A stretch of DNA of 50,288 bases from Nitrospirae bacterium GWC2_57_13 (GTDB lineage: Bacteria > Nitrospirota > UBA9217): the NCBI GenBank assembly GCA_001805055.1, contig MHDZ01000070.1, forward strand, positions 1 through 50,288, read 5' to 3'. The notes under the pieces were generated by a model. It did no database searches, was not told where the DNA came from, and saw only the letters and a list, made by a program, of their open reading frames with translations. This document shows, piece by piece, positions 8,740-17,646 of the stretch (its first letter is position 1; each line of letters begins with the position of its first letter). The translations under genes and the position numbers were made by a program.

Positions 8740-9146
8740 TGTAAAATAGTATATTACTATATCAAAAAAGAATTGAACCGTCAATTATAAAGTAAACTCA
8801 ACCCCTCTCCTGGGCTCTTCAGAGGGTTATCAAGAGAAGCTCTTCTATTATAAAGAATAAATAAAAATAGTAGTCTTAGTAGTAGGGCCTGTGAATTTGT
8901 GGAAAGAGTGCGTAAGGAATTGAAAGGCATCCCTTTTCTAAAAGGACAAGCCCGTGAGGTTCCGCTCAGGTGTACTGTGCAAGAATGTGAATAACGAGAA
9001 CGATGGCTTTGCGAACAGCCTTGTGAACGGCTTTTCAGATTTATCTGTGGAAAAGAATAATCGCATCGCTGACGCAGTAACTTATTCTATTTCCGCTGTA
9101 GAGAAAACAAGTCTGTCGTTGACGTTGCGAAAGTAACTGTGGTAGA
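8740..9146. other. Candidate replication origin (oriC-like): AT-rich stretch, DnaA-trio-like repeats and DnaA boxes
   Basis: A gene-free block of about 500 bases between dksA and an MFS gene. From left to right it has AT-rich DNA (8740-8867), six trinucleotides TAG TAG TCT TAG TAG TAG (8868-8885), GGGCC (8885-8889), then boxes of the TGTGNATAA type. The boxes are TGTGAATTT 8890, TGTGGAAAG 8898, TGTGCAAGA 8976, the perfect TGTGAATAA 8986-8994, TGTGAACGG 9022, TGTGGAAAA 9046 and a weak TGTGGTAGA 9138, all in one orientation. This order (box, GC-rich, TAG trios, AT-rich) is the basal origin unwinding arrangement described for Bacillus subtilis oriC. No dnaA gene is in the window, so this is a candidate only. 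A 60-codon open frame at 8954-9136 inside it is not convincing. Confidence 0.55.
8756..8784 (-). promoter_or_regulatory. Promoter of dksA
   Basis: On the minus strand, TTGACG (8784-8779), a 17-base spacer and TATAGT (8761-8756). This places the transcription start near 8749, inside the AT-rich arm of the origin-like block. Confidence 0.55.
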
Positions 9147-9216
9147 GTTGCTGCGTTGCCACTCGGCGGCATTTACACTGAAGGCGTGGCTGTTGCTGCG
9201 ATAAGGAGATGAACCG

Positions 9217-10446
9217 TTGGAGCCGGCAGAAAACAATCAGCACAACAAACCAGGGCCGCTCGGTTTTTTGAAGAAAGGGCTGAATCGTAATATCATCATT
9301 CTCGGCTTCGTCAGCTTTCTCAATGATGCCGCGTCAGAGATGATATATCCGTTGCTGCCGATATTTCTCACCGCCGTGCTGGGCGCTGGTCCCGTGGCGA
9401 TTGGCGTGATCGAAGGTTTTGCCGAGTCTACCGTTTCTTTTTTGAAGCTCTATTCAGGCTATCTGTCGGATCGCGTAAAGCGGCGCAAGAACTGGATCGT
9501 TGCCGGCTATGCTATCTCGAATATCATCCGGCCCTTGATCGCCGTGGCAACGTCCTGGACAGCCGTGCTCGGACTCAGGTTCTCCGACCGCGTCGGCAAA
9601 GGCCTCCGAACATCGCCGCGGGACGCGATGATCGCCGATTCAACACCGCCCGAAGCGCGCGGAACAGCCTACGGTTTTCATCGGGCCATGGACCACGGCG
9701 GCGCCATTGTCGGCCCGCTCCTCGCCATGGGACTGTTGTTTTTGCTGCAGGGCGATCTCAAGACCGTATTTCTTCTCTCCTTTATTCCCGGCACCTTGGC
9801 GGTGCTGCTGCTGCTGTTTGGACTGAAGGAACGCAAAGACAGACCGTCACCCGCGCCACCAGGCGCGCGTATCAACGTCCGCAGCGCCCTGGCAGAAGTG
9901 CCGCAGGGATTCAGAAAATATCTGCTCGTCCTTTTTATCTTCACGCTGGGTAATTCCACTGATGCATTTTTGCTGCTCCAGGCGCAGGCTCTCAGCGTTC
10001 CCGTGGTGCTGCTGCCGGCCATCTGGGTTGCCCTGCATATTGTCAAAATGGCCTTCTCCATACCTGGCGGCATTCTGTCCGACCGGTTCGGGCGGAAGCG
10101 CGTGATCATCGCCGGATGGATCGTGTACGCGCTGGTTTACGCCGGCTTTGGAGCAGCCAGCCAGCAGTGGCATGCCTGGGCCCTTTTCGGACTTTATGGG
10201 ATATACTTCGGTTTGACAGAAGGGGTGGAAAAGGCGCTCGTTGCCGACCTGGCGCCGGCTCATCTGCGCGGTTCCGGTTTCGGGCTTTATCATCTTGTGG
10301 TGGGGATCGGCGCGCTGCCGGCATCATTGCTCTTTGGGCTTATCTGGCAGGGGTATGGAGCGGCAGCAGCTTTCGGTTTCGGGTCTGCCTTGGCGCTCCT
10401 GGCAAGCGTGTTGATGATGGCGCTGCGTCTCGACGGGAAGAAGTAA
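9217..10446 (+). CDS. Major facilitator superfamily transporter
   Basis: A 409-residue inner-membrane protein with about 12 hydrophobic segments and a loop of charged residues near 205-225 between the halves. The MFS signature between TM2 and TM3 is SGYLSDRVKRRKNW; its repeat in the second half is GGILSDRFGRKRVI. The region DRVGKGLRTSPRDAMIADS is typical of a bacterial MFS subgroup of unknown substrate. The start is a TTG at 9217 with SD AAGGAG 9 bases upstream; no in-frame ATG precedes the first membrane segment. It stands alone next to the origin-like block. Substrate and direction of transport cannot be read from sequence. Confidence 0.85.
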   Translation: MEPAENNQHNKPGPLGFLKKGLNRNIIILGFVSFLNDAASEMIYPLLPIFLTAVLGAGPVAIGVIEGFAESTVSFLKLYSGYLSDRVKRRKNWIVAGYAISNIIRPLIAVATSWTAVLGLRFSDRVGKGLRTSPRDAMIADSTPPEARGTAYGFHRAMDHGGAIVGPLLAMGLLFLLQGDLKTVFLLSFIPGTLAVLLLLFGLKERKDRPSPAPPGARINVRSALAEVPQGFRKYLLVLFIFTLGNSTDAFLLLQAQALSVPVVLLPAIWVALHIVKMAFSIPGGILSDRFGRKRVIIAGWIVYALVYAGFGAASQQWHAWALFGLYGIYFGLTEGVEKALVADLAPAHLRGSGFGLYHLVVGIGALPASLLFGLIWQGYGAAAAFGFGSALALLASVLMMALRLDGKK

Positions 10447-10519
10447 CGAGTATTCAAAAAAAGTTATTGGACACAGATCATATTTGGAAGGGCTGATAAA
10501 AATTGTTTTTTCAGGCTGA

Positions 10520-10873
10520 TTAACCAGGAGGCCAGGCAAAGACGCGGCCGCCGAGCAGGTGCAGATGGATATGGAACACGGTTTGGCCCGCCTCCCGCCC
10601 GTTGTTGATTACCATTCGGTATCCGCCGCCAATGAGGCCGTTCTCAGAAGCGAGCTTTGCAGCCACCCAGAAGAGATGTCCAACAAGCTCCCGGTCCTTG
10701 TCGGTCATACTCGAGATGTCGGGGATGTGCTTCCTCGGAACGATCAGGACATGCACCGGCGCCTGAGGATTGATGTCCTCAAAGGCAATTGCGAGCTGGT
10801 CTTCGTAAACAGTCTTTGCCGGAATTTGTTGTGCTATGATCTTGCAAAAAAGACATCCCTGATCAGCGCTCAT
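10520..10873 (-). CDS. HIT-family protein (histidine triad nucleotide-binding)
   Basis: A 117-residue protein of the HINT branch, whose members hydrolyse adenosine phosphoramidates and related nucleotides. It opens with CLFCKIIAQQIPAK and ends with the triad motif QTVFHIHLHLLGGR (H-x-H-x-H). Internal landmarks are VYEDQLAIAFEDINPQAPVH and VPRKHI. The ATG at 10873 has an AGGAGG SD. The stretch before it on the plus strand (10447-10519) includes a degenerate repeat-like GGACACAGAT segment. It is in the same orientation as hisI but separated from it by a repeat. Confidence 0.92.
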   Translation of the reverse strand: MSADQGCLFCKIIAQQIPAKTVYEDQLAIAFEDINPQAPVHVLIVPRKHIPDISSMTDKDRELVGHLFWVAAKLASENGLIGGGYRMVINNGREAGQTVFHIHLHLLGGRVFAWPPG

Positions 10874-10921
10874 GACAGCCTCCTGTGGTAAGAATGCGGA
10901 ATTTCGGAAAAAAACCTAAAG

Positions 10922-11012
10922 ATTGCCACGAAGGCACTAAGGCACGAAGTAAAGTCAGAAATAATTTCACGGGCCACGACTCGAAGCGGCGCATTGTTGT
11001 TCTTCGTGGCGG
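10922..11012. repeat. Dispersed intergenic repeat, imperfect inverted copies of a CACGAAG unit
   Basis: GCCACGAAGGCACTAAGGCA starts at 10925 and continues with another CACGAAG. A facing TTCTTCGTGGC lies at 11000-11010. The short direct units and the opposed arm resemble dispersed extragenic repeats common in environmental genomes. It fills the hisI-HIT gap. Confidence 0.5.
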
Positions 11013-11037
11013 ATTTTGGTTTCCGCCTTCAGTCGCG

Positions 11038-11370
11038 CTATGTTTTGTCTGAAAAGCTCCGGAAGAAGCAGGTCCGCTCGCCCGTGTGGCAGGCAGGCCC
11101 TGCAGGCTCCACCTTGACGAGAAGGGTATCCTTGTCGCAGTCGTAAAGAATGTCCTTGACGCGCTGCACGTTGCCGGACGTTTTCCCCTTGACCCAGAAC
11201 TCCTGACGCGACCGGCTCCAGAAGCAGGTCAAGCCTTCCTCGACGGTCTTCTTGAGCGACTCGGCGTTCATGTAGGCCACCATCAGGACCTCGTTCGTTT
11301 TCCAGTCCTGAACGATGGCAGGAATGAGCCCTTTGTCGTCGAACTTCAAGCCTTCAGGAATTCGCAACAT
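11038..11370 (-). CDS. hisI: Phosphoribosyl-AMP cyclohydrolase
   Basis: A 110-residue single-domain HisI, which opens the adenine ring of phosphoribosyl-AMP in histidine biosynthesis. Signature stretches are [40 protein letters not shown] and [13 protein letters not shown]. The aspartates and cysteines of these supply the Mg and Zn sites. There is no fused HisE domain. No SD precedes the ATG; a TACAAA box lies 7 bases upstream, fitting a leaderless start. No other his gene is in the window. Confidence 0.95.
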   Translation of the reverse strand: MLRIPEGLKFDDKGLIPAIVQDWKTNEVLMVAYMNAESLKKTVEEGLTCFWSRSRQEFWVKGKTSGNVQRVKDILYDCDKDTLLVKVEPAGPACHTGERTCFFRSFSDKT

Positions 11371-11449
11371 AATGGTTTTTGTACCACAAGTTCAGCAAAA
11401 AGTCCAGCAACAACCACGGACCTCCACCAGCGGTGCCATCCGCGTGCTC

Positions 11450-11478
11450 TTGCCAAACATCGTGATTTCCGGTACACT
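11450..11478 (+). promoter_or_regulatory. Promoter of the Smr-domain gene
   Basis: TTGCCA (11450-11455), a 17-base spacer, then TACACT (11473-11478). The ATG is 18 bases further on and has no visible SD. Confidence 0.5.
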
Positions 11479-11496
11479 GTGTTTCCCGCTAGTGCC

Positions 11497-12180
11497 ATGA
11501 AGAAAAGAAAAAAAACAGAACCCACCCGCCCAGACTTCGACCATCGGCCGTTCAAGGACCTCAGGGGTCTGGTGCGTGAAAAGCCCTCTGCAGAAAAAAA
11601 ACCGCAGAAGGTCGTCCGCCCCTCGTTGCCGGAAGATATCGACGACGACGAGTTATTTCTTCGTTCTGTCGGGGACGTCAAGCGAACAGGCACCCGTCCG
11701 GTGGCAAAGAGAACGGGGAAGCGAACGGCAACCACCAAGCCAGGCGGCGCGGAGAAGGCTGAAGAGAAGGACAGGGATCTCTTCCTGCAGGAGCTCACCA
11801 AGCTCGGCCCGTCATTCCGCGAGCAGGCCCCTGCCGTTGACGAGGAAGAGCTGCATCATGCCTCGGCAGCAGGCCGAATGCGCCAGCTCAAGCGCGGCAC
11901 GATCTCCATCTCCGAGGAGCTGGATCTCCACGGCATGCCGAAGGACGAGGCGCTGCATCGTCTCGGTCATTTCATCTCTTCCGCGTCAATGCGAGGAAGA
12001 AAGGCCGTGCTCGTCATCACCGGCAAGGGGATCAACTCACCTGACGGGCCGGTGCTGCAGGGTGCGGTTGCCGCATGGCTGCGGGAGCAGGGCAAAGGCA
12101 TGGTGGCCGAGTTCCATCCTGCGCCGCGCGAAAAGGGCGGCAGCGGCGCCTATGTGGTTTTTTTGAGAATGCAAAAATGA
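11497..12180 (+). CDS. Smr-domain protein
   Basis: A 227-residue protein with a lysine-rich, probably disordered N-terminal half (residues 1-130) and a C-terminal Smr domain. The domain shows ELDLHGMPKDEALHRL, VLVITGKG and a closing AYVVFLRMQK. Stand-alone Smr proteins are nucleic-acid endonucleases of the MutS2 C-terminal family; some act on DNA and some on stalled ribosomes or mRNA. The role here is therefore only nuclease-like. The open frame extends upstream to 11086 antisense to hisI, but the start MKKRKKTEP at 11497 follows a promoter and removes the antisense part. Confidence 0.85.
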   Translation: MKKRKKTEPTRPDFDHRPFKDLRGLVREKPSAEKKPQKVVRPSLPEDIDDDELFLRSVGDVKRTGTRPVAKRTGKRTATTKPGGAEKAEEKDRDLFLQELTKLGPSFREQAPAVDEEELHHASAAGRMRQLKRGTISISEELDLHGMPKDEALHRLGHFISSASMRGRKAVLVITGKGINSPDGPVLQGAVAAWLREQGKGMVAEFHPAPREKGGSGAYVVFLRMQK

Positions 12181-12251
12181 GAACGAGGCTTCGCCTAAGA
12201 CTGGAAAAAAAGTCAGTGAAGCTCCGTCGCAGACTAATGTAAAGAAAAACT

Positions 12252-12353
12252 AAAGCCGTTGAACCGCCAGGGCGCGAAAAAAGCGAAGGTTTTAACGCTG
12301 TTGAAATTCGAATATAGGATTTCCTTTGCGACCTTGGCGCCATCGCGGTGAAT
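12252..12353. repeat. Dispersed intergenic inverted repeat (GAACCGCCAGGGCGC / GGCGCCATCGCGG)
   Basis: The left arm near 12258-12290 (GAACCGCCAGGGCGCG...) and the right arm near 12322-12352 (TTTGCGACCTTGGCGC...) are imperfect reverse complements around an AT-rich centre. It occupies most of the 292-base Smr-icd gap; the rest of that gap shows nothing else. Confidence 0.5.
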
Positions 12354-12472
12354 GATGCTGTCTTTCGGTTTTCCAGGCACGGGAATGAATGAACAGTTGA
12401 GAAAAGTCACAGTAATTAACCCGCGCCGACCCGCTGCGCTGGCATGAGCGGACAAGGACAGGAGGACATGCA

Positions 12473-13672
12473 GTGACCATTAAAGTAAAAAATCCCATCG
12501 TGGAGATGGACGGCGACGAGATGACCAGGATCATCTGGAAGATGATCAAGGACAAGCTCATCCTGCCCCATCTGACGATCGATCTCAAATATTTCGACCT
12601 CGGGATCAAGCACCGCGATGATACGGACGACAAGGTGACTGTTGAGGCGGCCGAGGCGATCAAGCAGTACGGCGTGGGCGTCAAGTGCGCCACGATCACG
12701 CCGAACGCGGCGCGGCTGAAGGAATACAGCCTCAAGCAGCAATGGAAGAGCCCCAACGGAACGATCCGCTCGATCCTTGACGGCACGGTCTTCCGCAAGC
12801 CCATCATCATCAAGAATATCCCGCCCGTGGTCCGGAGCTGGAAGAAGCCCATCCTCATTGGCCGCCACGCCTATGGCGATATTTACAAAAGCGTGGAGAT
12901 CGAAGTAGCCGGCCCGGGCAAGGCAGAGCTTGTGTTCTCTCCGTCCGGAGGCGGAGCAAAACAGGTTCTGTCGATCCATGACTTCAAGGGCCCCGGCGTG
13001 ATCATGGGTATCCATAATACCGAAAAATCCATCCGGAGCTTTGCGAAGTCCTGCATCAATTACGCCGTCACAGAGAAGGTGGATCTCTGGTTCGGCGCCA
13101 AGGATACCATTTCGAAGCAGTATCACGGGTTCTTCCGCGACGTCTTCGCCGACGAGGCGGAGAAGGCAAAAGGGGAGATGGGGAAGGCGGGCATTCAGTA
13201 CCGCTATCTCCTGATCGACGATGCCGTGGCGCAGATCATGAAGTCCGAGGGCGGCATGCTCTGGGCCTGCATGAACTACGACGGCGACGTCATGTCCGAC
13301 ATGGTGGCCAGCGGCTTCGGCAGCCTGGGCCTCATGACCTCGGTGCTCGTGTCGCCTGACGGCACGTACGAGTTCGAGGCCGCCCATGGTACGGTCATGC
13401 GGCACTATTACGAACACCTCAAAGGAAAGCCGACGTCGACGAACTCCGTGGCATCCATCTTTGCCTGGACCGGCGCCATTGCGAGGCGGGGGGAGCTGGA
13501 CGGCACGAAGGACGTCGTGGACTTCGCGCATCGCCTCGAGTCCGTCGTGATCAGGACCATTGAGGACGGCGTTATGACCAAGGACCTTGCGCTCATCGCA
13601 GATCCAAAACCTAAGAAGCACGCGCTGACCGAGGAGTTCATCGATGAAGTGGCAAAGAGGATGAACGGGTAG
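12473..13672 (+). CDS. icd: NADP-dependent isocitrate dehydrogenase (eukaryotic-type subfamily)
   Basis: A 399-residue enzyme oxidising isocitrate to 2-oxoglutarate in the TCA cycle. It belongs to the type II subfamily, close to mitochondrial/cytosolic IDH rather than E. coli Icd. Evidence is the opening [44 protein letters not shown] (substrate serine loop), GRHAYGDIY and [10 protein letters not shown] for the cofactor site. The start is GTG at 12473 with an SD GGAGGAC just upstream; the next possible starts would cut the conserved opening. Aconitase, the preceding step, is encoded at 34836-36773. Confidence 0.95.
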   Translation: MTIKVKNPIVEMDGDEMTRIIWKMIKDKLILPHLTIDLKYFDLGIKHRDDTDDKVTVEAAEAIKQYGVGVKCATITPNAARLKEYSLKQQWKSPNGTIRSILDGTVFRKPIIIKNIPPVVRSWKKPILIGRHAYGDIYKSVEIEVAGPGKAELVFSPSGGGAKQVLSIHDFKGPGVIMGIHNTEKSIRSFAKSCINYAVTEKVDLWFGAKDTISKQYHGFFRDVFADEAEKAKGEMGKAGIQYRYLLIDDAVAQIMKSEGGMLWACMNYDGDVMSDMVASGFGSLGLMTSVLVSPDGTYEFEAAHGTVMRHYYEHLKGKPTSTNSVASIFAWTGAIARRGELDGTKDVVDFAHRLESVVIRTIEDGVMTKDLALIADPKPKKHALTEEFIDEVAKRMNG

Positions 13673-13738
13673 CGCGTCTGTCTTGTCGCTCTGCTGATGC
13701 ACCAGTTAGGTGACTTGTGTATTTAGTTAAAATTTTTG

Positions 13739-13768
13739 AAGATTCGCGTCAATTCGCGGTTAAATGTT
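13739..13768. repeat. Short dispersed repeat (GATTCGCGTCAATTCGCGG)
   Basis: A run of direct TTCGCG units in the icd-methyltransferase gap, recalling a widespread extragenic repeat type. The rest of 13673-13851 is AT-rich without a clear promoter. Confidence 0.4.
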
Positions 13769-13851
13769 TTTTTCAGGATAATATAAATATATACTGCTAA
13801 CATAGATCGTCAACTCCGAGACGACATTCATTGCTTCAGGGGAGGATCAAC

Positions 13852-14535
13852 ATGTTAGGACTTTTTCGGAGCAGGAAGAGTTCCCGGGAACACTGGGACC
13901 AGGCATATGCACGAGGCGGCCCTGCAGGGGTGGGATGGTACCAGACACAGCCTCGCATCTCGCACGAGCTTATAGCCGAGACCGGCATAGGACGTGAGGC
14001 AAGGATCATCGACGTGGGCGGCGGCGCTTCTACGCTTGTCGACAGCCTTCTCGATGCAGGCTATCAGAACGTGACGGTGCTGGACCTCTCGCCGCAGTCC
14101 ATCACCTACGCGAAGGAACGGCTCGGCGAGCGCGCCGGCAAGGTGACGTGGATCGAGGCTGATGCGACTACGTTCCGTTTTCAAGAATCCGTCGACCTCT
14201 GGCACGACCGTGCCGTCTTCCACTTTCTGACCGATGCTGCCGACCGTCAGCGGTATATTGAGGTACTGAAACAGACTCTCCGGCCGGCGGGCCACTTGAT
14301 TATTTCGACCTTTGGACCGAAAGCTCCGCCGAAATGCTGTAATCTGCCGGTGATGCGGTACACGTCTGAATCGCTCAGCCAGGAATTCGGCGAAGGCTTT
14401 CAGCTCCAGTCAGTACGCGAAGAGACACACATGACCCCGACGGGTGTGCCGCAGCAATTCATTTATTGCCGCTTCAGGATGAAAGAGGGATCCGGTAAGA
14501 ACAGCGCTCGTTCAGGCGAATCAGCGGATCGATAA
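13852..14535 (+). CDS. Class I SAM-dependent methyltransferase
   Basis: A 227-residue protein. Motif I is IIDVGGGASTLVDSLL, followed by VTVLDLSPQSITYAKERL (acidic residue binding the SAM ribose), WIEADATTF and LRPAGHLIISTF. The opening HWDQAYARGGPAGVGWYQTQP is typical of small-molecule methyltransferases of the thiopurine/tellurite-resistance type, but the substrate cannot be named. The ATG at 13852 has an SD GGGGAGGA. A strong terminator follows 39 bases after the stop, so it is probably monocistronic. Confidence 0.85.
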   Translation: MLGLFRSRKSSREHWDQAYARGGPAGVGWYQTQPRISHELIAETGIGREARIIDVGGGASTLVDSLLDAGYQNVTVLDLSPQSITYAKERLGERAGKVTWIEADATTFRFQESVDLWHDRAVFHFLTDAADRQRYIEVLKQTLRPAGHLIISTFGPKAPPKCCNLPVMRYTSESLSQEFGEGFQLQSVREETHMTPTGVPQQFIYCRFRMKEGSGKNSARSGESADR

Positions 14536-14574
14536 GGAGCTGAAAGCGTCCTGACAACGTTGCGCGTATGATAC

Positions 14575-14611
14575 GGGGTCCGCATGCAGAAGCATGCGGG
14601 CCCCTTGTTTG
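14575..14611 (+). terminator. Rho-independent terminator
   Basis: GGGGTCCGCATGC (14575-14587) pairs with GCATGCGGGCCCC (14592-14604) around AGAA, 13 pairs with one wobble, then TTGTTT. It terminates the methyltransferase transcript. Confidence 0.85.
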
Positions 14612-14786
14612 TGAGGCTGGCAGAAAAACGCCTTTTTATGCTATACTACCTTTCCAGCAAATCCTGGTGAGGTCGTTCCCCGGCAAGCACGGAGACCCAC
14701 GTCGCGCTAGATCAATGAGGTCCGGGCCGGCGCGCAGCTTATGAGAGCATTGATCCTGCAGGACGTTGTGTCCCATTGGTGAGAGC

Positions 14787-15674
14787 ATGCTGAAGAAGGG
14801 GACCCTCTGGCAAAATATCGTGAGCACTACCGAGCGCGCTCTTCGCACGGGCGCGCTCTTTTCCTATCCGACCCGTGTTGCCTACATCGATGACGGCGGC
14901 ATGCGGTTCGTTGTCCGTGTGCTTGCCGGCCTGAAGCGGAAGCAGGAGGAGCGGCAGAAACAGGATTCCGCTGCAGGCCGGGGCGAGAAGTCCGATCCTT
15001 TCCAGCCGCCGGAGCCGGACCTCGTTGTTGCCGATATCTCGGCGACCCATACGGCGCTCCTGAACAAGTTCAATGTCGTTGATCACCACCTGCTGATCAT
15101 CACGAAGAACTACGAAGACCAGGAAGAGCTCCTGACGGTCGGGGATTTCGAGGCGCTCTGGACCTGCATGGCCGAATTCGAAGGCTTGGGCTTTTACAAC
15201 GGAGGACGGGAGGGAGGCGCCAGCCAGCCGCATAAACACCTCCAGATGGTCCGCCTTCCGCTGGCGCCTCAGGGCCCGGCAATTCCCATCGAGTCCCTGC
15301 TGGCATCGGTTAACGGGAATAGGGTGCCGGGTTTTCCCTTTCTGCACGCCTTTGAGCGGCTCCATCGACCCCTCGCCGTCTCACCGCGCGATGCAGCGCG
15401 CATAACCTTTGAGCTTTACGGGAAGATGCTTCAGCGTGTCGGGATGGAGCCGGCAGCTGACAATATTCTCCAAAGACAGTCCCTGCCATACTGTCTCCTC
15501 ATTGCCCGCGGCTGGATGCTGCTCGCGCCCCGGTCAAAAGAGTTCTTCGAGGACATCTCTTTCAACTCCCTTGCCTATGCCGGTTCCCTCTTTGTCTGGA
15601 ACGAAGAGCAGCTTGAGCGCATCAGATCCTCTGGTCCGATGCGGGCCCTGGCAGAGGTGTCTGTTCATCAATAA
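14787..15674 (+). CDS. ATP adenylyltransferase / Ap4A phosphorylase family protein
   Basis: A 295-residue HIT-superfamily protein of the Apa1/2 type, which phosphorolyses diadenosine tetraphosphate to ATP and ADP. It carries NKFNVVDHHLLIITKNYEDQ and the active-site block GGREGGASQPHKHLQM (H-x-H-x-Q). The C-terminal part has YCLLIARGWMLLAPRSKEFF. The ATG at 14787 has a GGTGAGAG SD; an upstream GTG at 14766 is open but weaker. A -10-like TATACT lies at 14642, leaving a long leader. The substrate is inferred from the family. Confidence 0.82.
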   Translation: MLKKGTLWQNIVSTTERALRTGALFSYPTRVAYIDDGGMRFVVRVLAGLKRKQEERQKQDSAAGRGEKSDPFQPPEPDLVVADISATHTALLNKFNVVDHHLLIITKNYEDQEELLTVGDFEALWTCMAEFEGLGFYNGGREGGASQPHKHLQMVRLPLAPQGPAIPIESLLASVNGNRVPGFPFLHAFERLHRPLAVSPRDAARITFELYGKMLQRVGMEPAADNILQRQSLPYCLLIARGWMLLAPRSKEFFEDISFNSLAYAGSLFVWNEEQLERIRSSGPMRALAEVSVHQ

Positions 15675-15769
15675 GAAACGTGAACGAATATGGCCGTCGA
15701 AACAGAGGGTCGGAAACCGAAAGACGCTCCTTTTGAGCAGTACAGGTGCAAAACAAAAAAAATAAGCAG

Positions 15770-15798
15770 TTGACAAAGACTTTTCGTATAGGTAATAT
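15770..15798 (+). promoter_or_regulatory. Near-consensus sigma70 promoter of the chemosensory operon
   Basis: TTGACA (15770-15775), a 17-base spacer, then TAATAT (15793-15798). It lies 36 bases before the ATG of the first chemosensory gene. Confidence 0.75.
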
Positions 15799-15834
15799 CA
15801 AAATTAGGCATTGATTCCGGAGGTTACAGGCACT

Positions 15835-17151
15835 ATGGCCGGCGAAAAGATTCTGAGCATTGATGACAGCCCGACGGTCCAACGTCTGATCGACATGATC
15901 CTGTCGTCGCAGGGGTTCCAGGTCGTTCTCGCCTCTGACGGCGAAGAAGGCATCGCGAAGGCGAAGGCCGAGAAACCGGCGGTTATTCTCGTCGACTTCG
16001 TCATGCCGAAGATGAACGGTTTTCAGGTCTGCAAGACCCTCAAGGAAGACCCCGAATTTCAGGACACCCCCATCATTCTCGTCACCTCCAAGGGCGACAA
16101 AGTAGGGTCCAAATTTGTCGATGTGCTCGGCATTGCCGAGTATTTCACCAAGCCCTTTCAGCCCGATGAGCTAATCGCCAAGATCCGGGAGGTCATAAGT
16201 AAGCAGGGCGGCGCGGCCGTACCTGCTCCTTCGGCAGCGGCCCCTGCACCGCCCCGGGCCGTCGCGCCTCCGGCAGCGCCCCCTGCTCCGCGCCCTGCTC
16301 CGACCGCACCCAGTGCGCCATCCGCCGGCATCGAGTCGGTAGTGCGGGACGCAGTGGAGCGGGCTCTCGAAGAATTCGTCAAGAACACACTGCCCGAGAT
16401 CGTCCGGCGGGAGATCGCAAAAACGCTGCCGGCCAACAATGCGGGCATCAAAGGCAATCTGGCCACGTTCAGGATCATCGAGCTGCTTCAGATGCTGGGC
16501 CTGCAACGCCAGACCGGCCGGCTCGTGATCACCCGGGGCGGCGACGGCGGCGAGATCTGCTTTAAGGACGGCGAAGTGGTATTCGCCAGCACGTCCTGCG
16601 GGAACGGCAGGTCGGCCCTGGACGGGCTGCTGCGGACCTCCTGCAAACTGAAGGACGATCAGCTCGCCCAGGTGCTCCGCATCGCTGAAAAAACCAAGGA
16701 GCCCATCGATACGGTGCTGGTCAGGGAAAAGCTGATCGACAGCAAATCTTTTGCCGACTGTCTCAAGACCCACACGGAGCGCGAGGTCTATAAGATCATG
16801 TCCTGGCGCGAGGGCGTTTTTTTCTTTGAGAAGGCCACGCCCCCTGCCTTCGCGAACGCAGTTCGCCTGAAGGTGGAAGACCTGCTCCTGGAAGGGGCGC
16901 GCCGTGCCGATGAGTGGGTGCTCATTCAGCAGAAGATCCCCAACTTTACCGTTGTATTTGAGCCGCTTATCGGGAACGCCGAGGAGCTCACGCGCAGGGG
17001 ATTGAGCGAGATGGATACAAATATCTTCTCTCTCGTCGACGGCAGGCGCACTATCCAGGACATTCTCGACGCTTCCTGCCTGGGCGAGTTCGAGGTGGCG
17101 AAAGCGCTCTTCATCCTGCTGTCCGTCAATCTGATCAGAAGGGCGAAATAG
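15835..17151 (+). CDS. Response regulator with PATAN (DUF4388) domain, PatA-like
   Basis: A 438-residue protein. The REC domain spans residues 1-125 with the phosphoacceptor D54 (ILVDFVMPKMNG) and the acidic pair D10-D11. A proline/alanine-rich linker follows (about 130-165), then an amphipathic helix (VRDAVERALEEFVKNTLPE). The PATAN/DUF4388 domain begins with GNLATFRIIELLQMLGLQRQ and recurs in a C-terminal winged-helix-like tail. PATAN proteins act as output partners of two-component and pilus-related chemosensory pathways. An SD (CCGGAGG) and a near-consensus promoter precede the ATG at 15835. An upstream TTG is open but lies on the SD. It is the first gene of the cluster. Confidence 0.85.
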   Translation: MAGEKILSIDDSPTVQRLIDMILSSQGFQVVLASDGEEGIAKAKAEKPAVILVDFVMPKMNGFQVCKTLKEDPEFQDTPIILVTSKGDKVGSKFVDVLGIAEYFTKPFQPDELIAKIREVISKQGGAAVPAPSAAAPAPPRAVAPPAAPPAPRPAPTAPSAPSAGIESVVRDAVERALEEFVKNTLPEIVRREIAKTLPANNAGIKGNLATFRIIELLQMLGLQRQTGRLVITRGGDGGEICFKDGEVVFASTSCGNGRSALDGLLRTSCKLKDDQLAQVLRIAEKTKEPIDTVLVREKLIDSKSFADCLKTHTEREVYKIMSWREGVFFFEKATPPAFANAVRLKVEDLLLEGARRADEWVLIQQKIPNFTVVFEPLIGNAEELTRRGLSEMDTNIFSLVDGRRTIQDILDASCLGEFEVAKALFILLSVNLIRRAK

Positions 17152-17196
17152 CCCGATCCTGCGGAGGCCGAAGGGCGGCGAATCCCTCGGGAAATC

Positions 17197-17225
17197 TTGA
17201 CAAACCCAAAGAAATATGTTATTTT
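17197..17225 (+). promoter_or_regulatory. Internal promoter before cheY
   Basis: TTGACA (17197-17202), a 17-base spacer, then TATTTT (17220-17225). ACCCG and CGGGT (17232-17248) could form a small hairpin in the leader before the SD AAGGAGA. Confidence 0.6.
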
Positions 17226-17263
17226 TTCAGCACCCGTTTTTTCCGGGTCAAAGGAGAGTCAGC

Positions 17264-17623
17264 ATGGCCAAAATTCTTATTGCCGATGACAGTCTGGCGG
17301 AACTTCAGCTTTTTCAGGCGGCCCTGCAGTCAACCGGTCATAGCATCGTGACCGCCATGGACGGCGAAGCGGCGGAAGAGAAGGTGAAGACCGAGAAGAT
17401 CGATCTCATTATCCTCGACGTGGTCATGCCGAAAAAGAACGGCTTTCAGGTCTGCCGGGATATCAAGAACAACGAGAAGTTCAAGAACATCCCTATTATC
17501 ATGGTCACGTCCAAGGACCAGGAGAGCGACAAGTTCTGGGGAATGAAGCAGGGAGCAGATGAATACTTGATCAAGCCTTTCCAGCCCGAGGATCTCCTGA
17601 AGGCCGTGAAAAAGTACATCTGA
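17264..17623 (+). CDS. cheY: CheY-like single-domain response regulator
   Basis: A 119-residue stand-alone REC domain. The phosphoacceptor is D52 in LIILDVVMPKKNG. The acidic pair is D8-D9, and the conserved lysine appears in LIKPFQPEDLL. Single-domain regulators either carry phosphate to a motor or act as phosphate sinks; here it is the likely main target of the CheA kinase encoded downstream. The ATG at 17264 has an SD AAGGAGA. Seven upstream bases can form an open frame but contain the promoter and so are not coding. Confidence 0.9.
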   Translation: MAKILIADDSLAELQLFQAALQSTGHSIVTAMDGEAAEEKVKTEKIDLIILDVVMPKKNGFQVCRDIKNNEKFKNIPIIMVTSKDQESDKFWGMKQGADEYLIKPFQPEDLLKAVKKYI

Positions 17624-17646
17624 CCCCTGGACGGGGAGGCCTCATT

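Noticed and set aside
8954-9136. 60-codon open frame in the origin-like block
   Set aside because: Starts with GTG without an SD, has no recognisable domain and overlaps the DnaA boxes.
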